From Harmothoe impar (Eukaryota > Annelida > Polychaeta > Phyllodocida > Polynoidae): 64,000 nucleotides of DNA. The notes beneath the pieces were generated by a model. The model did no database searches, was not told the origin of the DNA, and saw nothing but the letters and a program-made list of their open reading frames with translations. Shown piece by piece: positions 10,663 to 21,284 of this stretch. The stretch's first letter is position 1. Each line of letters opens with the position of its first letter. The position numbers were made by a program, and so were the translations under genes. The stretch spans positions 41,184,675-41,248,674 of the forward strand of contig OX381705.1 of NCBI GenBank assembly GCA_947462335.1, in the 5' to 3' direction.

Positions 10663-11880
10663 GTGAGTACTACCACCTGTATCAGGGACCTGTACACAAC
10701 GTCAGGCTACCCACCGGATCTACACTAGTCAAACAACAGCCAACCGTCAGCCACCAGCTTATAGGGCCCCGGAGCAGGGGGGGGGGGGGGGGGTTGAATG
10801 TGGAAAGTTGATCAGGAAAGGGATGTAAGGGGGTGGTGGGTTTAGTACTGAATTGAGGGTCCTACCCCCGGGTCCTACCACAGGTATGCAGAGTCGGTGA
10901 GGAGTGACCCTCTCCCCATCTCCCCCACCCCCTGGGTACTGGTACACCTGTTGACCTGTCGTCTTCTATATGTAAGCACCTGACCCTGACCCTGCGCCTT
11001 AAGGGGCTTCTCCACACTGTGTTACTTGTCTCAGCCAAGTCAACCATAGAACACAAAAAAAAAACACACACACAAGGTGTACCTATGGGGCTGTCTGTAC
11101 CATCTATTAGTCTCAGATAATCCTGTTTCCTGTTTCATTTGAGATGGTATGATGTGATCTGAAGTTCATGTATATTGATCAGTAAATCTACTCATCTCAA
11201 TGGAGATTATATATGCCATGTATATGTATGACATGTTCACAGGAGGACATGTACATGTCCATACAATATAGCTGGCAAACAAGTATTTGTGTAAAGAAAC
11301 TAAGATAGCTTATAACCACCGTCCACAGGGCAATTACATACGCAATTTACATATATGAAAACATATGGCAATTGTGCTGATTTATGCTCTGTGGACAGTG
11401 GCCATAACAAAGGAAGCGTATAGTCAATCCCAGCCAACGATATATTTTAAAATTTTGATAAAGGTAAGTTATACATTGGCCGAGGAAAGGGATCCATCCT
11501 TGTGCAGGTACATATGTATAGCAAAGATCCGGGGTCCGGGTATGGGTATGCCAACATTTAAAGTACATAATTCATGGATCGTTCGATCTGTGTACGCTTT
11601 CAAGTTGGCATATCGAGTGTGATTAACTTCGAGTGGTTTAACGGGGGTGTGGAGGTGTGCTTAATTCCTCTACAAAGAACTATATACAGAAGTTCTTGCT
11701 GTTATAGTCTTACTCAAACCTACACACAATGGGTGTAACATAAAGAAAACAAAGGCTAAGTCTATCCCCTTAGCCCACACAAAGCACGCACGGCCAAGTT
11801 AAAGCTCCCCTTTGGTCAGCGCTGAGGAGAGTGATTGGGTCTTGAGACCTCTACAAGCAGGTCCTGTTTGAGCCCATTCC
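10663..11880. other. Intron-like or intergenic, nothing identified
   Basis: The + frame of the preceding block stays open to about 10811 but runs into a G18 tract at about 10779. The remainder is AT-rich with a short A/CA run at about 11055 and the palindromic word TACATGTA-like repeats near 11250. I see no motif-bearing frame. Confidence 0.4.
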
Positions 11881-11889
11881 TAGCAGAGA

Positions 11890-12030
11890 AGGGACTGCTC
11901 ATTTTTTTCTAAAAAGCAGGGTGGGGGGGAATTTTTTTTCCCACAGAGGACGAAATCTCCCCCACCCTACCTCCGGCAGGTCAAAAACCTTCACCCCCAC
12001 CAACCCCTGTTGTTAAATAATGGGCACTCC
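11890..12030. mobile_element. Decayed short copy of the GGGAGTGCTC MITE
   Basis: The left end GGGACTGCTCATTTTTTT and the right end CCTGTTGTTAAATAATGGGC plus ACTCC match the termini of the 6428 and 20218 elements with several changes. The interior is a single G-run/T-run and C-run block. The flanking duplication is no longer recognisable. It abuts the word-repeat element that starts at 12039. Confidence 0.65.
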
Positions 12031-12038
12031 ATAAGTAG

Positions 12039-12222
12039 TAGGGCTCCAGACGGGTAAATTCGGCAAGGCGACAAGGGACGAAGGGAATGCTTTTGGTTGA
12101 CGACAAGGGACGAACCTACCCCTTTAAATCAAGGGACAAGACCCATTTCTTAGGATCGACAAGGGACATTGGCATTTCTTAGCATCGACCAGTGACTCAG
12201 CTACCCCCCGTCTAGGGCCCTA
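12039..12222. mobile_element. Short element of repeated GACAAGGGAC words, TAGGGC ends
   Basis: The termini are TAGGGCTCCAGACGGG on the left and CCCCGTCTAGGGCCCTA on the right, which form an imperfect inverted pair. The interior repeats GACAAGGGAC and GCATTTCTTAG(C/G)ATCGAC. The left end resembles GGCTCCAGATGGG at 21290 and the right end resembles GGGTCTAGGGCC at about 25940, so this is one of several related insertions. A hAT-like origin is possible from the terminal bases, but no clean duplication is seen. Confidence 0.6.
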
Positions 12223-12548
12223 GTAGTGGCCGCAGAACACCCACGCGCCCACCACTTGTATACAAAGACGGGGTGTGGTGGGACTACGGTGGGGGGGGGG
12301 GGGGGCAGGGGTAGGTTAGGATTTCTGAGACAAACGGTTCCAAGAGGCCAGCTGGAGACTCCCAGGGCTTGCTTTGACTTTCAAAATTGATCATGCCATG
12401 CATAGGTAAAGGTAGTCTATATGTATAGGCCCTGTCCGTTAATTTGTATTATGGTAACTAATTCCAAAGCCCAAGCATTACATTGTCAGGATTGTATTCT
12501 TTAAAAATATAAGTGTTGTATTGAGTCAAATTGGTCTCATGATCAAAC

Positions 12549-12878
12549 CTAGCTAGAGGCTATGTCTCATGACCTTGGACCAATGTTTTCGTCTCTGACC
12601 GGGTGCCATCTCTGACCGGGTGCCATCTCTGACCGGGTGCCATCTCTGACCGGCCTGAATAAAAACGGTTTATTTAGGGCAGATGATGATAAAAATGAGC
12701 AACTAATTACTACTTTAAAGAGTTATGATATTCATGAACCTTTTCAGCCAAGTTCTACCTACATCTGCCCTAAATAAACCGTTTTCATTCAGGCCGGTCA
12801 GAGATGGCACCCGGTCAGAGATGGCACCCGGTCAGAGACAAAAACATTGGCCCAAGGTCGTAAGACACCTTGAGCGTC
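12549..12878. mobile_element. Foldback element with 17-bp subterminal repeats
   Basis: The arms read GTCTCATGACCTTGGACCAA inward to ATGTTTTCGTCTCTGACC. They are followed by tandem 17-bp units TCTCTGACCGGGTGCCA (three full, one partial), then GGCCTGAATAAAAACGGTTT and TATTTAGGGCAGATG. The right half is the mirror image with two to three 17-bp units (GGTCAGAGATGGCACCC). The loop holds a roughly 75-base unpaired segment. The same architecture with a different 17-mer recurs at 31488-31744. The 86-codon frame at 12725 is a shadow of the right arm. Confidence 0.85.
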
Positions 12879-12879
12879 T

Positions 12880-13570
12880 TTCTGCTGCCAGTGCGAGTAA
12901 CCCTAATGTTTTACATACATTGTTGGGACTTTATTTCGACCATGGGCAACCGTATCTCATTTACCGTGCAATATTTGAAAACTAGGATAAAAGAGACTTA
13001 CAATGATATGTAACACATGATTCCATCCACTTTTCAGAGTTCAAGTCCTTACTTAACTTTGATTTATATTTGGGTGGACTGTAGTTTACAAAAGACATCA
13101 ACCACAGGCATTCCTTGTACTTCCTTACCACACGTTGTGTACAAAGGTCGGACTGGGAGGTAAGACTATAGGCGGGACGTTGGGGTATGGGGGTAAAAGG
13201 GTGTAAGTAAGAATGGTTGGGGACACTGTGTGTGTTTTCTATTTGGGGCAGGATCTAGTTTACTTTAGCCCACTAAATTAAGTTCACTAAGGGTATTTTC
13301 GTCTTATACAAATATTAATTTGAAAACGATCAACCATGGCAAAGAACCATTCGACCTCAAAAAGTCACTGTGTTCGCTTACTGTCCCTTTCTTTTTCTTT
13401 AAAACAAACCTTACTCCACATGAAAGTGTGTGATAGGTGGTCATGGGATCAGGATGTAGGAGGCGATATAAAGGGTGTTGGAGGGGCAGAGCATGTGGCG
13501 TGGTCAGGTAGACTAGACACGGGTAGAGAAGAGGGTAGTAGGGGTGTCTTTTGTTGTTATAACTCAGAGA
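12880..13570. other. No supported gene
   Basis: Plain sequence with no named feature. A - frame of 133 codons (13304-13705) ends here; only its GC-rich upstream half looks protein-like and it is treated separately. Confidence 0.4.
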
Positions 13571-13577
13571 ACTCATA

Positions 13578-13765
13578 TTGACAGCGCAAACCTTGTCCTT
13601 GGGCCGTACACCGGTGGGTGAGAGAAGTAACCCGTCAAAGAACACGGAGACATGGGCAGCCTTGTGGACGCAGCCTAATCCAGCAGTGGTGCCGTCCATG
13701 AGCACACAGGGCCTGCCTCTGCAGCCCTCAGCCCGGGCCCTCAGCCACCCCAGACTTATGGGAAG
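13578..13765. other. Exon-like GC block open on both strands
   Basis: On - the block reads SLGWLRARAEGC, then VLMDGTTAGLGCVHKAAH and VSVFFDGLLLSPTG, continuing to KDKVCAVNM. A weak AAG acceptor (TTATCTTCCCATAAG on -) precedes it, and there is no strong donor. On + the same block is open for 63 codons (TLSLGRTPVGERSNPSKN and so on). The - reading has a balanced, folded-protein composition; the + reading is Ser/Pro/Thr-rich. I cannot decide the strand or name a family, and neither may be real. Confidence 0.25.
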
Positions 13766-13799
13766 ATAAACACGGCCGTCAAGCTCTGTTACACACAGG

Positions 13800-14178
13800 C
13801 TGCTTTTTTAATACTGACACACAGGGGGCGGGGGGGGGGGTGTGTGAACGTGACCTCCTTGTCAGATTGATGGGTTAAAAGACAACTGTCTCATGGTGTG
13901 CTACAGAAAAGAAGTTATGGTAGATGGGGTAAAAGTAGACAGTCGTGTGTGTGTTGGTGTGTGGTGCTAGCTAGGGGCGTAAGGGGCGGGGCACTGCCGC
14001 ACTTGCATAAACATCCTTTGCCATCAATTCAATAGAAAGGAAGTATGGTTTACTAAATTTTCACATTAAATCTTGTCAGTAGACATACGACAAGTCGACT
14101 ACTTTAAACAGTAAGTTATGTCACAAATCACATTATTTTACACCTACAAAATACCGACTTCAGCCATCAACCAGAAGC
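13800..14178. other. No supported gene; G-run and TG-rich patches
   Basis: A GGGGGCGGGGGGGGGG-type run lies near 13825-13840 and GTGTGTGT-rich text near 13945. Nothing else is recognised. Confidence 0.4.
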
Positions 14179-14186
14179 ATGTGTAT

Positions 14187-14690
14187 CCCGGTCCCCGCAT
14201 TCTATAAGACAAACCGACACCATCCATGTTCAGCCCTTTGAGAATATACCCCCTTTTCACAAATTCTGGCTGTAAAATACTCCCTTATTCGGGCAAAATC
14301 ACTAATTTTTGAGCCTCAAAGTACACCCCTTCTTCTGCGAAAACGCAAACATATGTTATAACCTTTCTCTTACATTGGATATCACATATTGTTGTAGCAC
14401 TTTCTCACATCCATATTTAACATCCAAAATTAATAGCTTATGGGCATAAAACCATATTGCATCTATAACAAGGCAGATACTTCGTGTTCATCTATGTAGC
14501 TGAGAATGAAGATTATGAATGTGAACTCAGGCTGAATTAACACCCCATCAATTTTCGCGAAGCTGTTATGAAAAAACGACCCCATATTTCAAAATTTCAC
14601 TGACATGCAAATTCAGGGAAAACCACCCTTTCCTTTGCGTTTTCTGAACGAGGATGGTGTCTGTTTCCATACAGAAGTGCGGGGACCGGT
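14187..14690. mobile_element. hAT-sized MITE with perfect 8-bp duplication ATGTGTAT
   Basis: The ends are CCCGGTCCCCGCATTCT and, inverted, ACCGGTCCCCGCACTTCT. Both are flanked by ATGTGTAT (14179-14186 and 14691-14698). An inner inverted word GACACCATCC / GGATGGTGTC lies 35-45 bases in. The interior is a loose repeat of CCCTT(A/T)TTC, CAAAATTTC and AAATACTCCC text with no frame. A clean 8-bp duplication is typical of hAT elements. The inner words resemble those of the element at 58080-58645, so the two are probably distant members of one family. Confidence 0.85.
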
Positions 14691-14699
14691 ATGTGTATA

Positions 14700-16640
14700 T
14701 TGCAAAAACACCTTTCATCCCGTACTACGGAAAGTTGTTCATCAATAGTCGTTGAGAATATTCAGGTCTATGCCATGAAAAAATGGGGACACGTCGCCTG
14801 TACTGAGGGTGTATTGGTGATGGTATCTGTGGGGTGGAGGTGTGAGATTGTGGGGTGTGGGACTGCATGAACCTATGGTTTGTGTGTAAACCAAGCCAGT
14901 ATAAAAACACGGTTTCAGATGACCAGTGTAGGTAATGAGTTGTTACATGGAGTTAGTGCTGGTGTGTAGCAGTACCCTGCCTGACATGCTAACCTCAAAC
15001 TGCTATATTGAGTTACTACCATTCAGCCAACATACAGCACTGCATGTACAGCACATACACTCTAAACACGCGTAGACATATGCCACCCAGATATGGGTAT
15101 CTTAGTGGTGACAATATTAAGGTGCGTCATGTAACAACGACAAACGTGACACAAAGAAAAGTAAAGTCCTTGAGCTTTGTTTAAGAAACCCGTCACTGAA
15201 AAAGTGCCTGTCTAAAACTGCAGTTTGTGGCCAATTCATTATCCAGTCTTAATCCCCACGTCTGGATTATGCATCTATTATAGCTTATACACGGGTCTCT
15301 GCATGTACCCATTTACCGAATCAGGAATAGGACGCAACATGAAGATATTATTTTGTTGGAGAATAATGATGGACCGACCTTACTTTTCAGCAACGCTGAC
15401 ATAGATATGCTGCACAAAGTCAGGGGCCATCTCCTGCTCCAATGTCAGACAAAGCATTGGACACCCAAAGTTGATTAAAGCGGTGCTCTCAGGTGTGTCT
15501 ACAGGTCACTGTTCTAGTCCACTAAATCACCAAAGATTCAGATAGATCGGGCTAGACGTGACACTGGTAGACAGGTTGAGTCTCCTCCCGGGGTCTCCTC
15601 CAACTCTAATACAATATGTCTGACTATAGACTCACTCCATCACCTCACTGACAATGGTCAGTGTTAATGGGAGGGCGATGCCCACTCCAATACAAAATTT
15701 ACAATGTTGGTACCGGGAGAGTCTCGCAGTCATTATAGTGTCGTGTTGATACTGACAGTATGGCTGTTGTCTATTCTGGGTGTTGTAAGTAAGTTGTAAG
15801 CTGCTATTGTGCAAAGGTAATACATGTTTTTGTTGTACATGAACCTGTTTCTCAAAACATGGATCTCTTTACAAGTGGCAGTTTAAAGATACTACCGTAG
15901 ACAAACTACCCGTCTAGTGTAACACCTGTTGTTACCTGTGTCAGTGCATACCTTGAATGGTGACCGCAGGTAAGAGGGCCGAGGACAGCCTGTGGCAGGT
16001 ATACACGGCACATCAGGATGTGACTTTAATCAAAAAGCGTAATTTCTTTCGTAGGCAAATAACCTCTGGACTTTGTAATGAATCCCCAGAGAGAATCTTT
16101 GATTTCTCTCATGCATTATTCATCTGAAATAGGATAATATTATATTGCAGTACTGTTTAAGGTACTACACCATTCATTGCCATTAGCATTTATACATGTA
16201 AATGGTCAGCATTTAATTGATTTCAAGGTGAATTACTTGATACTCCTTACTGTCTCATGCATACTGACGGCGGTGTATGCTGCAGGTGTCTTAATAGGGT
16301 GAATAAATATTCATTAAACTCTCAGACTGTATTCTGAATGGATATCTCATTCAAATAGCTCAGTTCTGTATCAATTGTTTAGGCACATTTATTATCTAAA
16401 TGCAGCAGTCAGAGTTCGATATAGCAAGGGTATACATGATGCCTTTCTGTGGCTGTCTATGACACATTGGTATAGGAACATATGTACAAGATTATAGTGA
16501 CAAGAGCGAGGTTCTGAAGACACTCCAGTGCGGTACTTCCCTCAATACCGACATTCCTACCCACAGAGGTTGTCGATGCAGGTAGGCTACTTGTGCAATG
16601 TCTATATCATGTATATAAGCTCTTCATAAAAGCCGTCATC
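14700..16640. other. No supported gene; plain AT-rich DNA
   Basis: I see no repeat arrays, inverted termini or motif-bearing frames. Short open frames on - at 14725-14910 and 15632-15814 have no recognisable content. Confidence 0.4.
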
Positions 16641-16648
16641 TCTGTTAA

Positions 16649-16844
16649 CCCATTGAGGGCGAATGTCGATTATAATTGACATCCATCCCTGGCCGGATGT
16701 CGATTATTTACTACACCATGTGGGGCCGGATGTCGATTATAATTGACTTAACTCTTTGGGATTTTGGAAGCCCCTGGGAAAAAAAATTGAAAAAAAATCC
16801 GGCCCCCTGGCTAGAATAAATTTTTCTTGGCCGGCCTCAATGGG
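16649..16844. mobile_element. piggyBac-like MITE with TTAA target sites
   Basis: The element begins CCCATTGAGG and ends CCTCAATGGG and is bounded by TTAA on both sides (16645-16648 and 16845-16848). The interior repeats CCGGATGTCGATTATAATTG or close variants three times. TTAA with CCC-start inverted ends is the rule for piggyBac-type elements. Kolobok also uses TTAA, so the superfamily call is inference. It is 196 bp and non-coding. Confidence 0.85.
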
Positions 16845-16849
16845 TTAAA

Positions 16850-18325
16850 ACATTTAGAAAATTCCCTGAGTCGTTGTGCTTTGACCAGGCTGGAACCGAG
16901 CTGTTGCTGCTTTCTGGGAGACAGGGTTGAACTAGAGGATGTCGTGAGGCGGTGAACCTTGGTGCCCGTGGTATTACCGGTCAGCATAGCATGATATGTG
17001 AACATGTAATGACCGCGGGATAATGACTGCTGGTCAGTGGTTGTCATCAGCACAGGGTGGGGTCAGTGGGTGCTCAGCGAGTGAATGCATACACTGCCTT
17101 ATACTGGGGATGGACACCACTGGTGGGAAGAGATACCCAGGTCAGCTGTGGCGTGACAGTGTAGGATGGGGGCATGGCGTTACAGAGCGTGGTCGTCATT
17201 TGTCAGGTCAGCTAAAAATGGCATTTCCATTCCCATAATGTTCTAGGTTAGACCCCTGCACTCAGGTTGGCACACACATCTGACAGTCACACCCAGACCC
17301 CCTATACCGGATACACTTACTAGTAATAAAAACCCGATACACCAACCCCACCACACACCAACTTAAAGAGAACAAGGGAAGGGGGGGGGGGGGGGGAGCA
17401 AAGGTAGAACCACATGAAGGGGAGTCGGTATAAAGATCGGAGCCTAATACCCCACTCATACACAATTAGGATGGTTGGGCAGGGAGACAGACAGGAGAAC
17501 ACACATGGGGACCTGGCTGTCTCTAATGGTCTCCCCACACGAACTGGTCACCCTCCTACCTACCCACCAACACACACCTCTACACCTCAGGGTTATAGCA
17601 AAGTGTGGCAAAGCTGGATAATTATAGGTCCGGCAACCTAGATGACTGAATTTATTAGAGTGTGCCTTGGTGAGCTGTAGTGCTATAGTGCTATAGATAG
17701 GCACTCTCTTATGTAGTCAGTCCTCTGTGAGTCAGATTGCCGTGATATGGTGTGTTGGTTCATCAAAATACTCATTGATGAAAAGACATTTTTCAATTTA
17801 TCTCCAGACCATTCTGTGCTCAACATATTCTGCTTTTGGTTCAGCTTGAAATGATTTGGTTTATAGTTTTGTCGTAGTTCATGATCTTGTGGCAATATCA
17901 GTTTTTTTTTTGGTGTAAATCACTGCTATAGCACTGCAGCCTATGGGAAGAATGGTCATGGATTCAGTATTTTTTGTGCTCATTTTATACACCTTTCCTA
18001 AATATATAAAGCTTAGATTCTTTTACAGTAGCGAGTTAAGGTTGGGGCATTATCATTTCTTAAAAATGTAAGTTGGAATATTTTGTATTTAGGTGAATTT
18101 GTAGCTGTTGATCTTTGCATATATATATGCCAGCATGTCTGGCTATATGCCAGCATGTCTGGCAAGCAGCTGTCAAGTAGGTGGATAAGTGGGTGGATTA
18201 CATAACTGACCTCTATTGTATTATATTGGTGAATTGTTTTTGCAAAACAAGGTGAAGGTCAGTCATTCGTGGCAGTGCACTCTGTTACCCTGCCTTGTTT
18301 CTGGACACGGCAGCGGCCACTGCCT
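16850..18325. other. No supported gene; microsatellite and small direct repeat
   Basis: A G17-18 run lies at about 17380-17397. At 18128-18165 the 20-base word TATATGCCAGCATGTCTGGC is directly repeated. The overlapping short frames around 17262-17704 on both strands have no recognisable content. Confidence 0.4.
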
Positions 18326-18328
18326 CTG

Positions 18329-18372
18329 TGTGTGTGTGTGTGTGTGTTGGAGGGGGGGGGGGGGGGGGGGGG
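18329..18372. repeat. (TG)n followed by G21 tract
   Basis: About nine TG dinucleotides run directly into TTGGAGG and then 21 consecutive G (18352-18372). The tract could form G-quadruplex DNA. It immediately precedes the 58-bp tandem array. Confidence 0.95.
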
Positions 18373-18411
18373 TAGGACATGTACTGTACATTGCGTTCAA
18401 ATTTCAACAAG

Positions 18412-18715
18412 GTGAAATTTCCCTAAACACCGTATTTGGCAAGAAAAAAGTTTGAAATCGCATAAAAGTGAAATTTGCCTAAAAACACTGATTTGGCGAG
18501 AAAAAAGTCCGAAATCTCAAAAAAAGTGAAATTTGCCTAAAAATACCCGATGCGGCGAAAAAAAAGTTCAAAATTGCAAAAAAAAAGTGAAATTTGCCTA
18601 AAAACACCGGATTTGGCATGAAAATATTTCGAAATCACAAAAAAATGAAATTTGCCCCAAAACACCCGATTTGTCGGGAAAAAAGTTCGAAATCGCAAAA
18701 AAGTGAAATTTTAGT
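18412..18715. repeat. ~58-bp tandem array, five copies
   Basis: Units begin GTGAAATTTGCCTAAAAACA and contain GATTTGGCGAGAAAAAAGTT then CGAAATCGCAAAAAA. Starts fall near 18412, 18468, 18526, 18587, 18645 and 18703, so period varies 56-61 bases through A-run length. Divergence between units is moderate. No coding frame persists. Confidence 0.93.
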
Positions 18716-18719
18716 GAAA

Positions 18720-19412
18720 GGCAATATTACATAATAATATACGGTACATATATGTTGCCTATTATGCCAAGGCACACTCTTCTAGTACACAAAGCTGTTA
18801 CTATACTAATGATGTAGAGCTGGATGCTATATTTTTAAAGTCTCCCATTACCGTTTCTTACCTACATGTACATCATCGTGGAAGTAAAGCTGGGTTAGAA
18901 AGTGAAAAACGTACGGTTTTACCGTCAATTAGTTGCATCAGTTGTGATGATCAAATAATCCCCATGGCGATATTGCATAAGTCTATAGGTAGCCCGTGGT
19001 ATAAATCACCATATCAGAAAGATACCACACGCTGGGCAGCTAAATGTGCAATAAGAGCAGTTATAAACCATCACAGCCCGTCTCACTTCACAGCCACTCT
19101 TCAGCACAACCCCTCACCACCCCAGCCCAAAGGGCATTATAAAGTCAGGTATATGGGTATTTACATAAGGGGGTAGAGGGTGGAGTAGGGTGGTAGTGGA
19201 GGGCAGGTAGGATTGTACAAGTGGGTTCCAGGTAGGGGCGGCTTTATAGCCTGAGGGACACGCCCCATCCCTAGACAGCTTACCTAGTCAGTAATGGGCC
19301 TGTGATACTGATGGACCCTCTTCATAGAAAGCCCTCCTCAGTACCACCAATGAGCCTACAGAGGCGCTATACTCATTGGTACCACTCAGTCCGTCCGTCC
19401 AACCCTTTCTAT
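18720..19412. other. No supported gene
   Basis: Plain sequence. The 70-codon + frame at 18964-19176 has no recognised motif. Confidence 0.4.
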
Positions 19413-19414
19413 AG

Positions 19415-19608
19415 GCGTGTAGCTGGATGAATTATCAACCAATGAGATAATTTCCTGGGCTTCACTGCGGAATTCTTAGGGGGCATTATGTAATAGCCTG
19501 TACCCATTGTGATTGCTGTATCAGTGCTTATCTCGCTGGTTACCAGATCAAGCAATGGTGCCCTCTACTAAGGAACCTGCAACCTCGGTATATTGTTTCG
19601 TCTTATTG
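19415..19608 (+). mobile_element. Dispersed copy of the 3.2-kb palindromic MITE
   Basis: Starting at CTATAGGCGTGTAGCTGG, this copy follows the same order of words as copy B at 3379: ATTATCAACCAATGAGATAA, CACTGCGGAATTCTTAGG, ACCCATTGTGATTGCTGTAT, CCAGATCAAGCAATGG. It then ends with the outer word CTAAGGAACCTGCAACCTCG and GTAT, the inverse of the start of copy A at 3197. It defines the element as about 190 bp. Confidence 0.85.
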
Positions 19609-19998
19609 GTCTCTCATACTTCCTGCATAGCATCTCTTCACGCTGCCTTCACTGAGTTGAGTGACTTTTAATCGCAATATAACCTTGTAGGTACATCTCT
19701 GGTCAATATTTCGAACACATAATGAAAATAACCATTTATAGAGTCTATCAGGTTTAGACTACATGTGAGTATGTATTGGGAGCAGGGTTGACGCAGATAT
19801 GGTCGTGTATCGCGGGACGTGACCAGGGTCCATCCAGACTCCGTTTGTGCATTTTTATGGTGGATTTAGTATATAAAGTAAGTCACAACCATATAATAGT
19901 AGTTTAAAGTTGAATAGACTCGCTAGTTTCTTAGAAATACCCTCAATTTCTAGCTGATTCGATAGACACACCTGAATCTCACCCACTCAGAGATGAGT

Positions 19999-20682
19999 CC
20001 CGGGGGGGGGGGGGGTACTCAGTATAGGAATGGGTACCAACTGCGGTAACGACCCCAAAGAGCTGTCGCTGTGCGCGCGCCGAAGCAAGAAAAATGGGGG
20101 GCTGTTAATCACATTTAAGTAAAAAAATTAGGGGCTGTCAATGACTGGAAAGTACCAAATCAGGGGCTGTCACAATCGAAATAAAAAAATGAAGCTTTAA
20201 ATCTCATACATGACTTAGGGAGTGGTCATTTTTTAACAACAGGGGGGGGTTGGTGGATTTTCGCGTGAACGGGTTGAATTTTTTTTGGTCCCCCCCCACA
20301 GGAAGGGTCGAAGTTTTTTTGGTCCCCCCCCCTCAGGCCGGCGGAAATTGAGCGTGGCCGACCCCTTTGAGCTATAGTAACATGCGGGCTTTTTCAGCGA
20401 AAAATTTTTTTGGTCCCCCCCCTTCAAGGGGTCCAATTTTTTTTGGTCCCCCCCAAATCCACCACCCCCCCCCCCTGTTGTTAAAAAATGACCACTACCT
20501 TAAGTAATCTATATAATTCCAAAATAACCTCATTATATATGGAAGAGGTGTCAGCTGACTTTTCAGAAAATAGGGGGCTGTAAAAATAATGCACATTTTC
20601 AAGGGGCTGTCAAATGACCAAATAGGGGGGGCTGTAGTTTCGCAGTTGGTACCTAGCATCAAAGAGTGACTGCCCCCCCGGG
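19999..20682. mobile_element. hAT-like element with perfect 8-bp duplication, host of a nested MITE
   Basis: The ends are CCCGGGGGGG... and ...CCCCCCCGGG, with inner inverted matches GGTACCAACTGCG and CGCAGTTGGTACC. The flanks are AGATGAGT on both sides (19991-19998 and 20683-20690). Between them the word GGGGCTGTCA or AGGGGGCTGT recurs several times. The Harbinger-like MITE at 20218-20499 splits it. Removing the MITE leaves about 400 bp of host element. The 8-bp duplication supports hAT; no transposase is present. Confidence 0.88.
20218..20499. mobile_element. PIF/Harbinger-like MITE nested in the 19999 element, TTA duplication
   Basis: The termini GGGAGTGGTCATTTTTTAAC and TTAAAAAATGACCACTACC are flanked by TTA (20215-20217 and 20500-20502). 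The interior repeats AATTTTTTTTGGTCCCCCCC-like blocks. It is the same family as 6428-6755, with G for C at terminal position 8 on both ends, that is, a paired change in both termini. Confidence 0.85.
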
Positions 20683-20690
20683 AGATGAGT

Positions 20691-21280
20691 ACCGGGTACT
20701 ACTATTGTCTCCTGCCCCGGGCCAGAACAAGAAAGGATGTCGGCTCAATGTCGACGTTTATACCTTCAATCGGTCAAGATAGATTATCATTTGAATTGTC
20801 ATGACTACTGTTTTCTGCATGTACCTGAATATTGGCTGGATAAGAAAGGCGTAACCTGTTATGAAATTTGTGCAAATAATAATGTTGAAAACCTTAACTT
20901 TATTCAACCTTAACTTTAGCACGATTTATACACCCGCTGTACGACTGAGATTAAAATTAGACAGAAACAAATGCACATTGAATTCGCCGTCAGACGCAGT
21001 AACCCCGTAAAAGCCCCAGCGCCCCTATAAATAGGGCTGAGTACCTGTCCCGGCTCCACTCTGACTGGCGCTGGAGGGGTACCGAGATCTGCGCCTTTAA
21101 GGGCCTTTTGAAGTGACAGATTTGTGAGTGAGTAGTTATAGCTGGCGCTTTGTGATGGCGGCCCCAGGAGGAGCGCCCCGGAGGACGTCAGGAGGTGGCG
21201 CCCCCTGACGCGGCCACTCGTTACACACTTGGACGCCGACTGCCTGTCGTTTATGGCCTCCCGACTCTGTGAACCATGCT
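20691..21280. other. No supported gene; GC-rich patch 21050-21270
   Basis: The sequence GGCGCTGGAGGGGTACCG to TGTCGTTTATGGCCTCC is GC-rich and CpG-rich, as a promoter or exon would be. No frame or splice pair stands out. Confidence 0.35.
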
Positions 21281-21284
21281 CTTG

